Source of the DNA: Clostridiales bacterium
Lineage (GTDB): Bacteria > Bacillota > Clostridia > Oscillospirales > Oscillospiraceae
Length of the DNA: 23,285 nucleotides
Direction of reading: 5' to 3'
Assembly (NCBI GenBank): GCA_019423635.1
Contig: JAHZBA010000037.1
Coordinates: 1 to 23,285, forward strand
Every line of letters begins with the position of its first letter. The first letter of the stretch is position 1. The notes under the pieces were generated by a model. The model worked only from the letters and a program-made list of their open reading frames with translations, was not told where the DNA came from and did not search any database. This document shows, piece by piece, positions 1-6,874 of this stretch. The translations under genes and the position numbers were made by a program.

Positions 1-42
1 AGAAAACGGGCCGTGCACGGTCCAAAAGAGAAAAAGACGCTG

Positions 43-77
43 TGGCGAGAACTTGGCCATACGGCCAAGTTTCGCCA
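43..77. repeat. Stem-loop, 15 paired bases
   Basis: TGGCGA (43-48) pairs with TCGCCA (72-77), and AACTTGGCC (50-58) pairs with GGCCAAGTT (63-71), with one bulged G and an ATAC loop. On the minus strand it is followed after seven bases by a short T run (TTTTT), so it could be a weak terminator for something transcribed leftward, but no gene is seen that needs it. Confidence 0.6.
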
Positions 78-322
78 ATACGGGAGTTGTTGCCGCCCGG
101 CTTGGGTGGAGACTTGACGGCCCCTGCCGGCGCGCGCCGTTCCGCTCATTTGAAGTCCCCTTGACCCGCGTGTTGATACTTCCGGCGGGGGCTGTTGGGT
201 GGTTGACGGACGGTCCCTGCTTCTCTTTCCGCGCTTTCCGCTTCGCTAAGCGCTCCCCTGGCGCTCTGTGGGGCCTCTTCTCCCTAATTCCGGCCTCTGG
301 TTCTGATCGGGCCATCCTCTTG

Positions 323-372
323 CCTCTCCCTCTGGGAGAGGTGGCGCCGCCGCAGGCGGCGACGGAGAGGGC
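323..372. repeat. GC-rich double-hairpin repeat unit
   Basis: CCTCTCCC (323-330) and GGGAGAGG (334-341) form a hairpin, followed at once by GCCGCC/GGCGGC (346-351 and 355-360) and a GACGGAGAGGG tail. The arrangement resembles a dispersed intergenic repeat module. Only one copy is visible in this window, so repeat status rests on general experience with related genomes. Confidence 0.4.
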
Positions 373-424
373 TCCCCGCCTCAACCTCTGGCCCCTGATA
401 CCCCCCGCGGGCCGGCTGCCCTTC

Positions 425-445
425 GCGGCGGCCGCAGGCCGCCGC
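425..445. repeat. Perfect 9-bp inverted repeat, GCA loop
   Basis: GCGGCGGCC (425-433) and GGCCGCCGC (437-445) flank a GCA loop. On the plus strand it is followed by CTTTTCTCC. It lies between the repeat module at 323-372 and the thiolase terminator and belongs to no gene. Confidence 0.55.
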
Positions 446-510
446 CTTTTCTCCGCGGGGTGCACGTCCCGTCATCATGACCACCGCCCGGTCTCTTCCG
501 TTTACAAAAC

Positions 511-538
511 AGGGGAGCGGGCATAAACCCGCTCCCCT
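511..538 (-). terminator. Intrinsic terminator of the thiolase gene
   Basis: GGGGAGCGGG (512-521) and CCCGCTCCCC (528-537) form a perfect 10-bp stem, extended by an A-T pair, with loop CATAAA. Read on the minus strand the stem is followed by TGTTTTGTAAA, a usable U tract. It lies about 80 bases beyond the thiolase stop codon. Confidence 0.85.
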
Positions 539-616
539 TGGGAGGATTTGTTATGGGATGCCGCACCGGATTTCCCGCGGTTCAGGCCCGGCGGTCTGCC
601 GGACCGGAGGGGCAAA

Positions 617-1876
617 TCAGCACTTCTCCACAATCACGGTGGTGGCCATGCCGCCGCCGATGCACAGAGTGGCCATGCCCTTCTTGGCCTCGTCCCGCTT
701 GAGCATCTCGTGGATCAGCGTGACCACGATGCGGGCGCCGGAGCAGCCGATGGGGTGACCCAGGGCGATGGCGCCGCCGTTGACGTTGACCTTCTCCATG
801 TCGAAGTCCAGCTCCCGGGCCACGGCCACGCACTGGGCGGCAAAGGCCTCGTTGGCCTCGATGAGGTCGATGTCCTTGATGGTGAGGCCGGCCTTCTTCA
901 TGGCCTGACGGCAGGCGGGGATGGGGCCTACGCCCATGATCTTCGGGTCCACGCCGCCCTGGCCCCAGCCGATCAGCTTCACCATGGGCTTCAGGCCGTA
1001 CTTCTCCACAGCCTCGCCGGAGGCCAGGATCAGCGCCGCGGCGCCGTCGTTCAGGCCGGAGGCGTTGGCGGCGGTGACGCGCTGCTCGTGCTTGCGGGCG
1101 TCGGCCTCGTGGATCTTGGTGGGCTCAAAGGTGTGGACAATCTCGTCCTCCACGCCCTCGGGGCCCACGGGGAAGGCGCCCCGGAGCTTGGCCACGCTCT
1201 GGGCGGTGGTGCCGGGCTTGGGATACTCGTCCACCTTGAACTCCACGGTCTCCTTCTTGACCTTCACGGGGACGGGGACGATCTCGTCGGCAAAGCGGCC
1301 GGACTCAATGGCGGCCACGGCCTTCTGCTGAGAGGAGGCGGCGAACTCGTCCAGCTCCTGGCGGGTCACGCCCCACACGTCGCAGACGTTCTCGGCGGTG
1401 GTGCCCATGTGATAGTTGTTATAGGCGTCCCACAGGCCGTCCTTAATCATGGTGTCCACCATCTTCTTGTCGCCCATGCGGGCGCCCCAGCGGGCGTCGG
1501 GGAGGGCGAAGGGAGCCTGGGACATGCTCTCCGTGCCGCCGCAGAGAACGATGTCGGCGTCGCCGGCCAGGATGGTGCGGGCCGCCTCGATCATGGTCTT
1601 CATGCCGGAGCCGCAGACCATGTTCACGGTGTAGGCCGGCACGGAATAGGGAATGCCGCCCTTGACCGCCACCTGACGGGCCACGTTCTGGCCCAGACCG
1701 GCCGTCAGCACGCCGCCGAACATGACCTCGTCAATGGCCTCGGGCTTCACGCCGGAGCGCTTGAGGACCTCCTTGACCACGATGGTGCCCAGTTCCACGG
1801 CGGAGGTGTTCTTCAGGGCGCCGCCGAAGGAACCGATGGCGGTGCGGCAGCAGTTTACGACATAGAGCTCTTTCAT
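617..1876 (-). CDS. Acetyl-CoA C-acetyltransferase (biosynthetic thiolase)
   Basis: Condenses two acetyl-CoA to acetoacetyl-CoA, the entry to butyryl-CoA synthesis in the cytoplasm. The 419-residue product has all thiolase landmarks: nucleophile Cys88 in NMVCGSGM, the GGTESMS segment, NEAF at 342-345, His374 in GHPIGCSGAR and Cys405 in CIGGGMA. It is longer than the usual ~392 residues because of a roughly 26-residue acidic/basic insertion between LRGAF and VTAANASG (about residues 236-266), just before the substrate-proximal NASGLNDGAA motif. ATG start with GTGAGG eight bases upstream. It is a single-gene unit with its own promoter, Rex-like operators and terminator. A thlA/atoB-type role in butyrate or butanol metabolism is expected from the family; no crt, hbd or bcd gene is adjacent here. 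Confidence 0.95.
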   Translation of the reverse strand: MKELYVVNCCRTAIGSFGGALKNTSAVELGTIVVKEVLKRSGVKPEAIDEVMFGGVLTAGLGQNVARQVAVKGGIPYSVPAYTVNMVCGSGMKTMIEAARTILAGDADIVLCGGTESMSQAPFALPDARWGARMGDKKMVDTMIKDGLWDAYNNYHMGTTAENVCDVWGVTRQELDEFAASSQQKAVAAIESGRFADEIVPVPVKVKKETVEFKVDEYPKPGTTAQSVAKLRGAFPVGPEGVEDEIVHTFEPTKIHEADARKHEQRVTAANASGLNDGAAALILASGEAVEKYGLKPMVKLIGWGQGGVDPKIMGVGPIPACRQAMKKAGLTIKDIDLIEANEAFAAQCVAVARELDFDMEKVNVNGGAIALGHPIGCSGARIVVTLIHEMLKRDEAKKGMATLCIGGGMATTVIVEKC

Positions 1877-1998
1877 GTTAAATCCTCACTTCTCATGTTT
1901 TTGTGGACGGCGTCCGCCGCCGCCCCGATTGGCGCGGAGCAGGACCGCCGGACCCCAGATCAGCCCGGCAGACCCAATGCCTGAATCTTACACTCCCG

Positions 1999-2027
1999 AT
2001 TATAGAGGATTCCCCCGTCCACGTCAA
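1999..2027 (-). promoter_or_regulatory. Sigma-A promoter of the thiolase gene
   Basis: On the minus strand TTGACG (2022-2027), 17-base spacer, then a perfect TATAAT (1999-2004). Transcription should start near 1992, giving a leader of about 115 bases before the ATG at 1876. Confidence 0.85.
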
Positions 2028-2050
2028 TGATAATCTAATCTGTCACATAC

Positions 2051-2074
2051 TTTTTGTTAAATATTTGACAAAAA
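2051..2074. promoter_or_regulatory. Rex-like operator, primary site
   Basis: TTGTTAAATATTTGACAA (2054-2071) matches the Clostridia Rex consensus TTGTTAANNNNTTAACAA with one mismatch, and the dyad extends to 24 bases with flanking T and A tracts. Rex is the NADH/NAD+-sensing repressor known to control thiolase and butyryl-CoA genes in clostridia. The centre is about 70 bases upstream of the TATAAT start. A weaker second promoter (TTAACA inside the site, 17 bases, TAGATT) would overlap it directly. The assignment rests on consensus only. Confidence 0.65.
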
Positions 2075-2095
2075 GAGGACGCTGCTTTTCACAAT

Positions 2096-2113
2096 TTGAC
2101 TAATTTTTAACAA
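2096..2113. promoter_or_regulatory. Second, degenerate Rex-like half-site pair
   Basis: TTGACTAATTTTTAACAA has a perfect right half-site (TTAACAA) and a degenerate left half (TTGACTA). Its centre is 42 bases from the primary site, four helical turns, so both would lie on the same DNA face. It begins only 10 bases from the stop of the lipoprotein gene. Confidence 0.4.
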
Positions 2114-2122
2114 ATACCGCCC

Positions 2123-3115
2123 TCAGGTTCCGGACCCGCTCCGGCGGGCCTGCTGAAAGGCGTCGTAAAAGGCGGCGGCATCCAGGGCCTCATAGGCGGG
2201 GGAGGCGGCCACCTGGGCCTGCTGGGCGGCGGACTCCAGCAGGGCGTCGAAGCAGCTGTCCATTAAGGCGGCGGTGTCCAGGGGCAGGCGGCGGAGGATG
2301 GAGAAGCCCTCCTCGGATTCCAGGATGCCGGAGCACTGGCCCTCGGCCATGGTCTTGGCCGCCGCCAGCAGGGTCTCGTCCAGGGGGGACGTCTCCGGCA
2401 GGACGGTCCGGGGGCCTGCGGTGTCGTCTCCGGCGGCCGCCAGATTGGAAAAGGCCGCGGCCTGATCCTCCGCGCTGTTGAGCTGGGAGAAGAGCTCCGA
2501 GATCCGCTGCCGGGCGGCCTCCCGGTCGTCTCCGCCGGAGACCAGGATGCGGTCCAGGGTCATGGCCCCGGACTCCTCGCCGTAGGCGGCCAAATCCTCC
2601 GCCGTAGGGGCCAGGGCGCTGCCCTGGGTGTGGTAGAGGTCATAGAGGGCGGCGTAGCGCCGTCCCACGTCCTCCAGCTGCCGCAGCTGCGTATCGGAAA
2701 GGCCCAGGGCCGGCAGGGCGGGCTCCGAGGAATCCTGATTTTCCGGCAGCGTACAGCCGTAGGCGTCGGCCCAGTTCTCCACCACGGTATAGAGGGCCGT
2801 GTTGGCCAGGGCCTGGTCCTTGGCGTAGTCGGCCAGGGTGCCGCCGGGCACCGGGGCGGACCAGTCCAGGGGCAGGGCCGACTGGGCGTAGCGCTCCGCC
2901 AGGCGGTCGCAGGTGTAGGCCAGCCAATAGAGATACCGCCAGGCGGGCACCTCCCGCCCGTCGATGGTCAGCAGAATCTCCTCCTCGGTGAGGCCTGAGG
3001 CGGTCTCCAGCACCGTGGCCGGCCGGGCCGGCGCGTCGGCGGGGGGCGCGTTTTGTCCGCCGCAGGCGGTGAGGCACAGGCACGATAGTGCCAGGACGGC
3101 AAGTTGTTTTTTCAT
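2123..3115 (-). CDS. Lipoprotein with SurA/PpiC-like architecture
   Basis: A 330-residue secreted lipoprotein. The N-terminus MKKQLAVLALSCLCLTAC is a type II signal peptide with lipobox L-T-A-C and lipidated Cys18. It is followed by an Ala/Pro linker, then a helical region containing the TIDGREVPAWRYLYWL stretch that resembles the N-terminal segment of PrsA/SurA foldases, and a C-terminal part resembling a degraded parvulin (PpiC) domain. I see no convincing parvulin active-site residues, so it may be a non-catalytic holdase. I prefer the ATG at 3115, which has AGAGGAG eight bases upstream; a GTG three codons earlier would sit directly on the Shine-Dalgarno. No clear promoter was found just upstream, and no hairpin terminator follows it before the thiolase operator region. 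Confidence 0.75.
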   Translation of the reverse strand: MKKQLAVLALSCLCLTACGGQNAPPADAPARPATVLETASGLTEEEILLTIDGREVPAWRYLYWLAYTCDRLAERYAQSALPLDWSAPVPGGTLADYAKDQALANTALYTVVENWADAYGCTLPENQDSSEPALPALGLSDTQLRQLEDVGRRYAALYDLYHTQGSALAPTAEDLAAYGEESGAMTLDRILVSGGDDREAARQRISELFSQLNSAEDQAAAFSNLAAAGDDTAGPRTVLPETSPLDETLLAAAKTMAEGQCSGILESEEGFSILRRLPLDTAALMDSCFDALLESAAQQAQVAASPAYEALDAAAFYDAFQQARRSGSGT

Positions 3116-3186
3116 CCCTTCCACTCCTCTCCCAACAGGTTGTCCTCCATGTATATGCAGGGGGGAGGGGGGTTATGACCGAAAGG

Positions 3187-3219
3187 GAAGGGGGCCGGTG
3201 CAGAGCACCGGCCCCCTTC
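3187..3219 (-). terminator. 15-bp hairpin after the desulfidase-like gene
   Basis: GGGGGCCGGTGC (3190-3201) and GCACCGGCCCCC (3205-3216) with loop AGA, extended by three more pairs to 3187-3219. The minus-strand tail CCCTTTCGG is a poor U tract, so termination may be weak. It is placed between the stop at 3282 and the next gene start at 3115. Confidence 0.65.
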
Positions 3220-3281
3220 AAAATTGGAATTTCCGCGCGGCGGACCGCCTCACCGGGGAGTTCCCGGGAGAACCGGCCCTA

Positions 3282-3860
3282 TTACATCACAGACTCAATG
3301 AACGCCCGGAAGTCCGCGATGATCTTCTCCAGATCCACGGACTCGTCGTCCAGCGCCAGGCCGTAGAAGGGGGGCACCTGCAGTCCCCGGGCCACAATCG
3401 CCTTCTCCAGCTCCTCGATGTAGACGCCCTTGCCCTGGACAATGGCGTCGTTGTAGTTCAGCTCCACCGGGGACCCGCCCCAGTTCTTGTCGTAGCTGGT
3501 GATGGTCACGCCGCAGGTGGGGGAGCCGTCGCAGCTGAGGATGGCCGCCACCTTGTAGTCCTGGCGGGCGTACTCCTCCATGTAGGTGACCACCCGCTCC
3601 GCCAGCTGGCGGCAGTGATCCCGGAAGCCCCGGCAGTCATAGAGATTCTTGGTGTACCACCACCGCTGAATCCCCAGGTACAGCGTCTCCGGGCAGTCCA
3701 TCTGCTGGATGCCCAGGCCGTAGTCACAGAGGGTGGTGAATACCTCCCGGCACATCCCGCTGTAGCGGGCCAGGCCCTGCACCTTGTTGTTGGTGTTCAG
3801 GAGGCAGCTGGATACAAATACGATCTTCTTTCCCCGGGCATCCTCTCTTCTGTCTGCCAT
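3282..3860 (-). CDS. TudS/DUF523-related putative desulfidase
   Basis: A 192-residue cytoplasmic protein related to the DUF523/TudS family, whose characterised member removes sulfur from 2-thiouracil using a [4Fe-4S] cluster held by three cysteines. The three matching positions are present: Cys19 in SSCLLN, Cys56 in DCPE and Cys116 in GSPTCG. Five further cysteines (37, 45, 76, 83, 110) are unusual for a protein this size. It is longer than the minimal TudS fold and resembles the clostridial subgroup annotated as TudS-related; the actual substrate is unknown. ATG start with AAAGGAG nine bases upstream, own promoter at 3911-3939, hairpin terminator at 3187-3219, so a monocistronic unit. Family membership is fairly sure; the reaction is inference. 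Confidence 0.75.
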   Translation of the reverse strand: MADRREDARGKKIVFVSSCLLNTNNKVQGLARYSGMCREVFTTLCDYGLGIQQMDCPETLYLGIQRWWYTKNLYDCRGFRDHCRQLAERVVTYMEEYARQDYKVAAILSCDGSPTCGVTITSYDKNWGGSPVELNYNDAIVQGKGVYIEELEKAIVARGLQVPPFYGLALDDESVDLEKIIADFRAFIESVM

Positions 3861-3910
3861 CTCTCTTCGCTCCTTTGTTTGAATTGGGAAATCAAAAAAT
3901 TTCCAGCTCC

Positions 3911-3939
3911 ATCCTATCAGGAAACCGCCGCCCTGTCAA
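3911..3939 (-). promoter_or_regulatory. Promoter of the desulfidase-like gene
   Basis: Minus-strand TTGACA (3934-3939), 17-base spacer, TAGGAT (3911-3916). The -35 box overlaps the stop codon of the upstream gene ending at 3936. Confidence 0.75.
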
Positions 3940-4814
3940 TCGGCCCCCGGTTCAAAGCGCCGACTCCGCCGCGCCCATGCCGCCGGCTTCATGTACACGG
4001 ACCGCTCCCCGGGGAGGATCACCGGCCGCAGCAGCCGGTACAGCGCCGCGAACCGGGCCTCCAGCTCCGGCCGGGCCGGCTCCCGCAAATGTCCCGCCTC
4101 CCGGTCCAGGAGGTCCACTTCCAGCAGCGGCCCCATCCATTCCCGGTGCAGTCCCGGCGTCTTTGCAAGCGCCTCCACCGGAAGCCCGGCGTGCAGGGCG
4201 GGGCCCAGCAGCTGCACGAAATTGGGGCACGGGATGCCCCGCCGCGCCTTCCCGGCCCAGCCGATCCCCCACTCCGTGTACTCGCTGTTGACGTACGGGA
4301 GGTCCTCCAGCGCCCGCACCGCCTGCCCCGCGCTTCCGGGGAAGTGATGGATGTTGGAGGCCATCTCATAGCCGGCGCTGGCATACTGGAGCTCCAGCCG
4401 TTCCGCCGCCGAGCGCAGAAAGCCGCAGATCGCAGACCACTCCGTCTCCGCCGGCCACTGGAGATAGAGGTATTGGCACACGGGCGACTGCTGCGTCAGC
4501 TGGAACACCGCCCGGCTCTGCTGCACGTGTTCGGGGCTGCTGTTCTCCAGGGTCAGCGTCAGGCTGTCCCGGTCCGGCCTGGGGTCAAGCTCCCGGTGAA
4601 AGACCTTCTTCCAGCCGCCCCGGAGATTCCGGATATTCGCGTAATCGGCGCCGCCGCGCTTTTTGGTAAATTCCGTTCCGGTGCAGGCGAGGAACTCCTC
4701 CACAAGCCCCTCCAGCACAGTGATGAGGCGCTCCTCCACCCGGTTGTTAAAATAGAGGACCGTTCCCTTTCGCAGTCCCCGCCTCTCCGTCTCCGCAAAG
4801 TGCAGTGCTTCCAT
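3936..4814 (-). CDS. DUF3396 / type VI immunity (TsiV)-like protein
   Basis: A 292-residue soluble protein without signal peptide or membrane segment. I do not recognise it with certainty. The order of elements (a hydrophobic LYLQWP strand, a helix leading into the SAGYEM segment, a GWAG turn, IPCPNFVQLLGPALHAGL, and a late YRLLRPV helix) resembles the DUF3396 family, whose members include immunity proteins against type VI secretion toxins and related polymorphic-toxin immunities. No toxin gene or secretion locus is nearby, so it would be an orphan. The start chosen is the ATG at 4814, preceded by a purine-rich GAGAGAAGAGAG; an in-frame ATG 11 codons earlier lacks a ribosome binding site. The C-terminus is strongly basic. 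Confidence 0.5.
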   Translation of the reverse strand: MEALHFAETERRGLRKGTVLYFNNRVEERLITVLEGLVEEFLACTGTEFTKKRGGADYANIRNLRGGWKKVFHRELDPRPDRDSLTLTLENSSPEHVQQSRAVFQLTQQSPVCQYLYLQWPAETEWSAICGFLRSAAERLELQYASAGYEMASNIHHFPGSAGQAVRALEDLPYVNSEYTEWGIGWAGKARRGIPCPNFVQLLGPALHAGLPVEALAKTPGLHREWMGPLLEVDLLDREAGHLREPARPELEARFAALYRLLRPVILPGERSVYMKPAAWARRSRRFEPGAD

Positions 4815-4852
4815 AGTCTCTCTTCTCTCCCGCCGCTCACTTCTCATATGTT

Positions 4853-4881
4853 ATGCTATCACAAAAATCCCCTGGCTTCAA
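4853..4881 (-). promoter_or_regulatory. Possible weak promoter of the DUF3396-like gene
   Basis: Minus-strand TTGAAG (4876-4881), 17-base spacer, TAGCAT (4853-4858). Both boxes are imperfect but the spacing is right and no other candidate is visible. Confidence 0.4.
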
Positions 4882-4953
4882 GGCGGGCGCGCCGGCAGGC
4901 TCATTCCCTGCTCCCTCACGGCAGGCAGCCGGTCCCCCAAACAAAACTGCCCA

Positions 4954-4982
4954 TTGACAGAGAATTGTCAAAATGCTATAGT
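4954..4982 (+). promoter_or_regulatory. Promoter of the pyrG-peptidase operon
   Basis: Perfect TTGACA (4954-4959), 17-base spacer, TATAGT (4977-4982). Transcription should start near 4989, leaving a 5' leader of about 200 bases. The -35 is half of an inverted repeat TTGACA-N6-TGTCAA (4954-4971) that could be an operator. The predicted start lacks the GGGC tract used in CTP-sensing reiterative initiation of Bacillus pyrG. Confidence 0.85.
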
Positions 4983-4988
4983 GAGGTG

Positions 4989-5188
4989 GTATTTTTGGAA
5001 CGCTTTGAGCAGCGGTTCGCGGCTTCGGCCGCGAAGCAAAAATCGAACAGACGGCGAACACCGCGGATCGCACTGGAGAGTCCCGAAAGAGGCTGGGGCC
5101 TCTCACCCCCTGCGACGGTCCGGCGGTGCTTTTTTCTGCCGCCTTCCGCCGCAGGTCCGGGAGCCCCGGAGAAACGGAGGAAAAACAC
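4989..5188 (+). promoter_or_regulatory. Structured pyrG leader with attenuator-like fold
   Basis: A ~200-base untranslated leader. It contains a perfect 8-bp hairpin with UUCG tetraloop (5016-5035), a branched terminator-like element (5059-5135) ending in six T, and a 6-bp hairpin (5156-5170) placed four bases before the Shine-Dalgarno ACGGAGG at 5174-5180. I do not recognise a known riboswitch or T-box consensus in it. Attenuation in response to a nucleotide pool is the natural hypothesis for a CTP synthase gene, but is inference. Confidence 0.6.
5059..5135 (+). terminator. Terminator-like branched hairpin in the pyrG leader
   Basis: CACCGC-GGA-TCGCA (5059-5072) pairs with TGCGA, TCC and GCGGTG (5111-5128) with small bulges, enclosing an inner hairpin AGAGGC-TGGG-GCCTCT (5088-5103), and is followed by TTTTTT (5130-5135). 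The position between promoter and start codon makes it an attenuator candidate rather than a gene-end terminator. Confidence 0.6.
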
Positions 5189-6874
5189 TTGACGGCAACC
5201 AAATATGTATTTGTCACCGGCGGCGTGGTGTCGGGGCTGGGGAAGGGCATCTGCGCGGCGTCCCTAGGCAGGCTCCTGAAGCAGCGGGGACTCCGGGTGC
5301 GGAACCAGAAGTTTGACCCCTATTTCAATGTGGACCCCGGCACCATGAGCCCCTACCAGCACGGGGAGGTCTTCGTCACCGAGGACGGGGCGGAGACGGA
5401 CCTGGACCTGGGCCACTATGAGCGCTTCGTGGACGAGGATCTCAGCGGCAACGCCTCCATCTCCTCCGGCAAGATCTACTGGTCCGTGCTGAACCGGGAG
5501 CGCCGGGGGGACTACCTGGGAGCCACCGTCCAGATCATCCCCCATATCACAAATGAGATCAAGGACCGGATCTACGCCATGGGCGGCGAGGATGTGGACG
5601 TAGTCATCAGCGAGATCGGCGGCACCGTGGGGGACATCGAGTCCCAGCCGTTTCTGGAGGCGATCCGCCAGGTCCGGACGGAGCGGCCCATGGGGGACGT
5701 GGTGTTCATCCACGTGCCCCTGGTGGTGCAGATCCCCGGCACCGGGGAGCCGAAGTCCAAGCCCACCCAGCACTCTGTAAAGGAGCTGCTGTCCCTGGGC
5801 ATCCAGCCGGACATCCTGGTGTGCCGCTGCGACGCGCCCATGACGGAGGACATCCGGAGGAAGATCGCCCTCTTCTGCAATGTCCAGCCGGACTGCGTGA
5901 TCCAGAACGCCACGGCGGAGACCCTCTATGAGGTCCCCCTGCTGATGGCGGAGGAGGGCCTGGACGAGGCGGTCTGCCGGAAGCTGGGGCTCATCACCCA
6001 CCGGCCGGATCTCAGGGAGTGGCGGGCCATGGTGAAGCGGGAGAAGGCGGCCGGACGGCAGGTCCGCATCGCCCTGGTGGGGAAATACACCCAGCTGCAC
6101 GACGCCTATCTCTCCGTGGTGGAGTCCCTGAATCACGCCGGCACGGCCAACGACGCCGTGGTGGAGATCCGGTGGGTGGACTCCGAGACGCTGACGGAGG
6201 ACAGCGCCGGCGCCGTCCTGGGGGATTGCGGCGGCATTCTGGTGCCGGGGGGCTTTGGCGACCGGGGGATTGAGGGGATGATTGCCGCCATCCGCTGCGC
6301 CAGAGAGCGCCGCATCCCCTATTTTGGCATCTGCCTTGGAATGCAGATGGCCGTGGTGGAGTTCGCCCGTCATGTGCTGGGGTGGGAGGATGCCGCCTCC
6401 GGGGAGTTCTCCGGGACCACAAAACACCCGGTCATTGATTTGATGGCGGACCAGGTGCATGTCACCGACAAGGGCGGCACCATGCGCCTTGGCAAATACC
6501 CCTGCCGCCTGGCAGAGGGCACCCGCAGCCGCGCTCTGTACGGCACGCCGGAGATCTCCGAGCGCCACCGCCACCGCTATGAGTTCTGCAACCGCTTCCG
6601 GGAGGATCTCCAGGCCGCCGGCATGACCCTGGCGGGGCAGTCCCCGGACGGGCGGCTGGTGGAGATTGTGGAGCTGCCGGATCACCCCTGGTTTGTAGGG
6701 GCCCAGTTCCACCCGGAGTTCAAAAGCCGCCCCGACCGGCCGCACCCGCTGTTTCGCGGCTTTGTCCAGGCGGCGCTGGAGCGCGCAGAGGATCTGACCG
6801 CCCCCATGGGCGGCGACGGGATCATGGAACCGGCCAGGGACCATGATGGAAGGAAAGGAGATGTCCCCCTATGA
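5189..6874 (+). CDS. pyrG: CTP synthase (glutamine hydrolysing)
   Basis: Converts UTP to CTP with ATP and glutamine in the cytoplasm, the last step of de novo pyrimidine nucleotide synthesis. 561 residues. The synthetase half (about 1-280) opens with KYVFVTGGVVSGLGKG, followed by KFDPYFNVDPGTMSPYQHGE and KIYWSVL; the class I glutamine amidotransferase half (about 292-530) has nucleophile Cys382 in FGICLGMQ and His508/Glu510 in QFHPEF. Start is the TTG at 5189, eight bases after ACGGAGG; it gives the standard N-terminus, whereas the upstream in-frame extension would run through the leader hairpins. About 29 residues beyond the usual end form a charged tail whose DNA carries the next gene's ribosome binding site. 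The stop overlaps the peptidase start as ATGA, implying translational coupling. Confidence 0.97.
   Translation: MTATKYVFVTGGVVSGLGKGICAASLGRLLKQRGLRVRNQKFDPYFNVDPGTMSPYQHGEVFVTEDGAETDLDLGHYERFVDEDLSGNASISSGKIYWSVLNRERRGDYLGATVQIIPHITNEIKDRIYAMGGEDVDVVISEIGGTVGDIESQPFLEAIRQVRTERPMGDVVFIHVPLVVQIPGTGEPKSKPTQHSVKELLSLGIQPDILVCRCDAPMTEDIRRKIALFCNVQPDCVIQNATAETLYEVPLLMAEEGLDEAVCRKLGLITHRPDLREWRAMVKREKAAGRQVRIALVGKYTQLHDAYLSVVESLNHAGTANDAVVEIRWVDSETLTEDSAGAVLGDCGGILVPGGFGDRGIEGMIAAIRCARERRIPYFGICLGMQMAVVEFARHVLGWEDAASGEFSGTTKHPVIDLMADQVHVTDKGGTMRLGKYPCRLAEGTRSRALYGTPEISERHRHRYEFCNRFREDLQAAGMTLAGQSPDGRLVEIVELPDHPWFVGAQFHPEFKSRPDRPHPLFRGFVQAALERAEDLTAPMGGDGIMEPARDHDGRKGDVPL

Larger units (their letters stand above)
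1..610. other. Gene-free GC-rich region with inverted repeats
   Basis: No reading frame here has a credible start, ribosome binding site or recognisable protein; the long open frames are GC-driven. The stretch is rich in dyads: an imperfect palindrome at 8-23, a long hairpin at 43-77, an 8-bp stem with a 3-base loop at 323-341, a 6-bp stem with loop GCA at 346-360, a perfect 9-bp stem with loop GCA at 425-445, and the thiolase terminator at 511-538. The block 323-372 looks like one of the interspersed palindromic repeats common in Oscillospiraceae genomes; that is recollection, not a search. Confidence 0.6.

Noticed and set aside
53..526. 157-codon plus-strand open frame
   Set aside because: No ribosome binding site, composition follows the GC-rich repeats, and it runs into the thiolase terminator; no protein family is recognisable.
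548..1984. 478-codon plus-strand frame opposite the thiolase
   Set aside because: It is the antisense shadow of a clearly real gene, rich in His, Gly and Leu, and carries no domain.
3055..3075. Shared GCCGCAGGCGG palindrome at 3058, 13208 and 20666 as a DNA element
   Set aside because: In all three places it encodes the lipobox T-A-C-G-G of a lipoprotein in the same frame, so common codon choice explains it.
4954..4971. Rex site at the pyrG promoter
   Set aside because: TTGACAGAGAATTGTCAA shares only the outer bases with the Rex consensus; the inner TTAA core is absent.
5041..5135. T-box or glycine riboswitch in the pyrG leader
   Set aside because: ACCGCGG and CTGGAGAG fragments recall these elements, but the T-box UGGN bulge context and the glycine aptamer core are missing, and pyrG is not a usual target.
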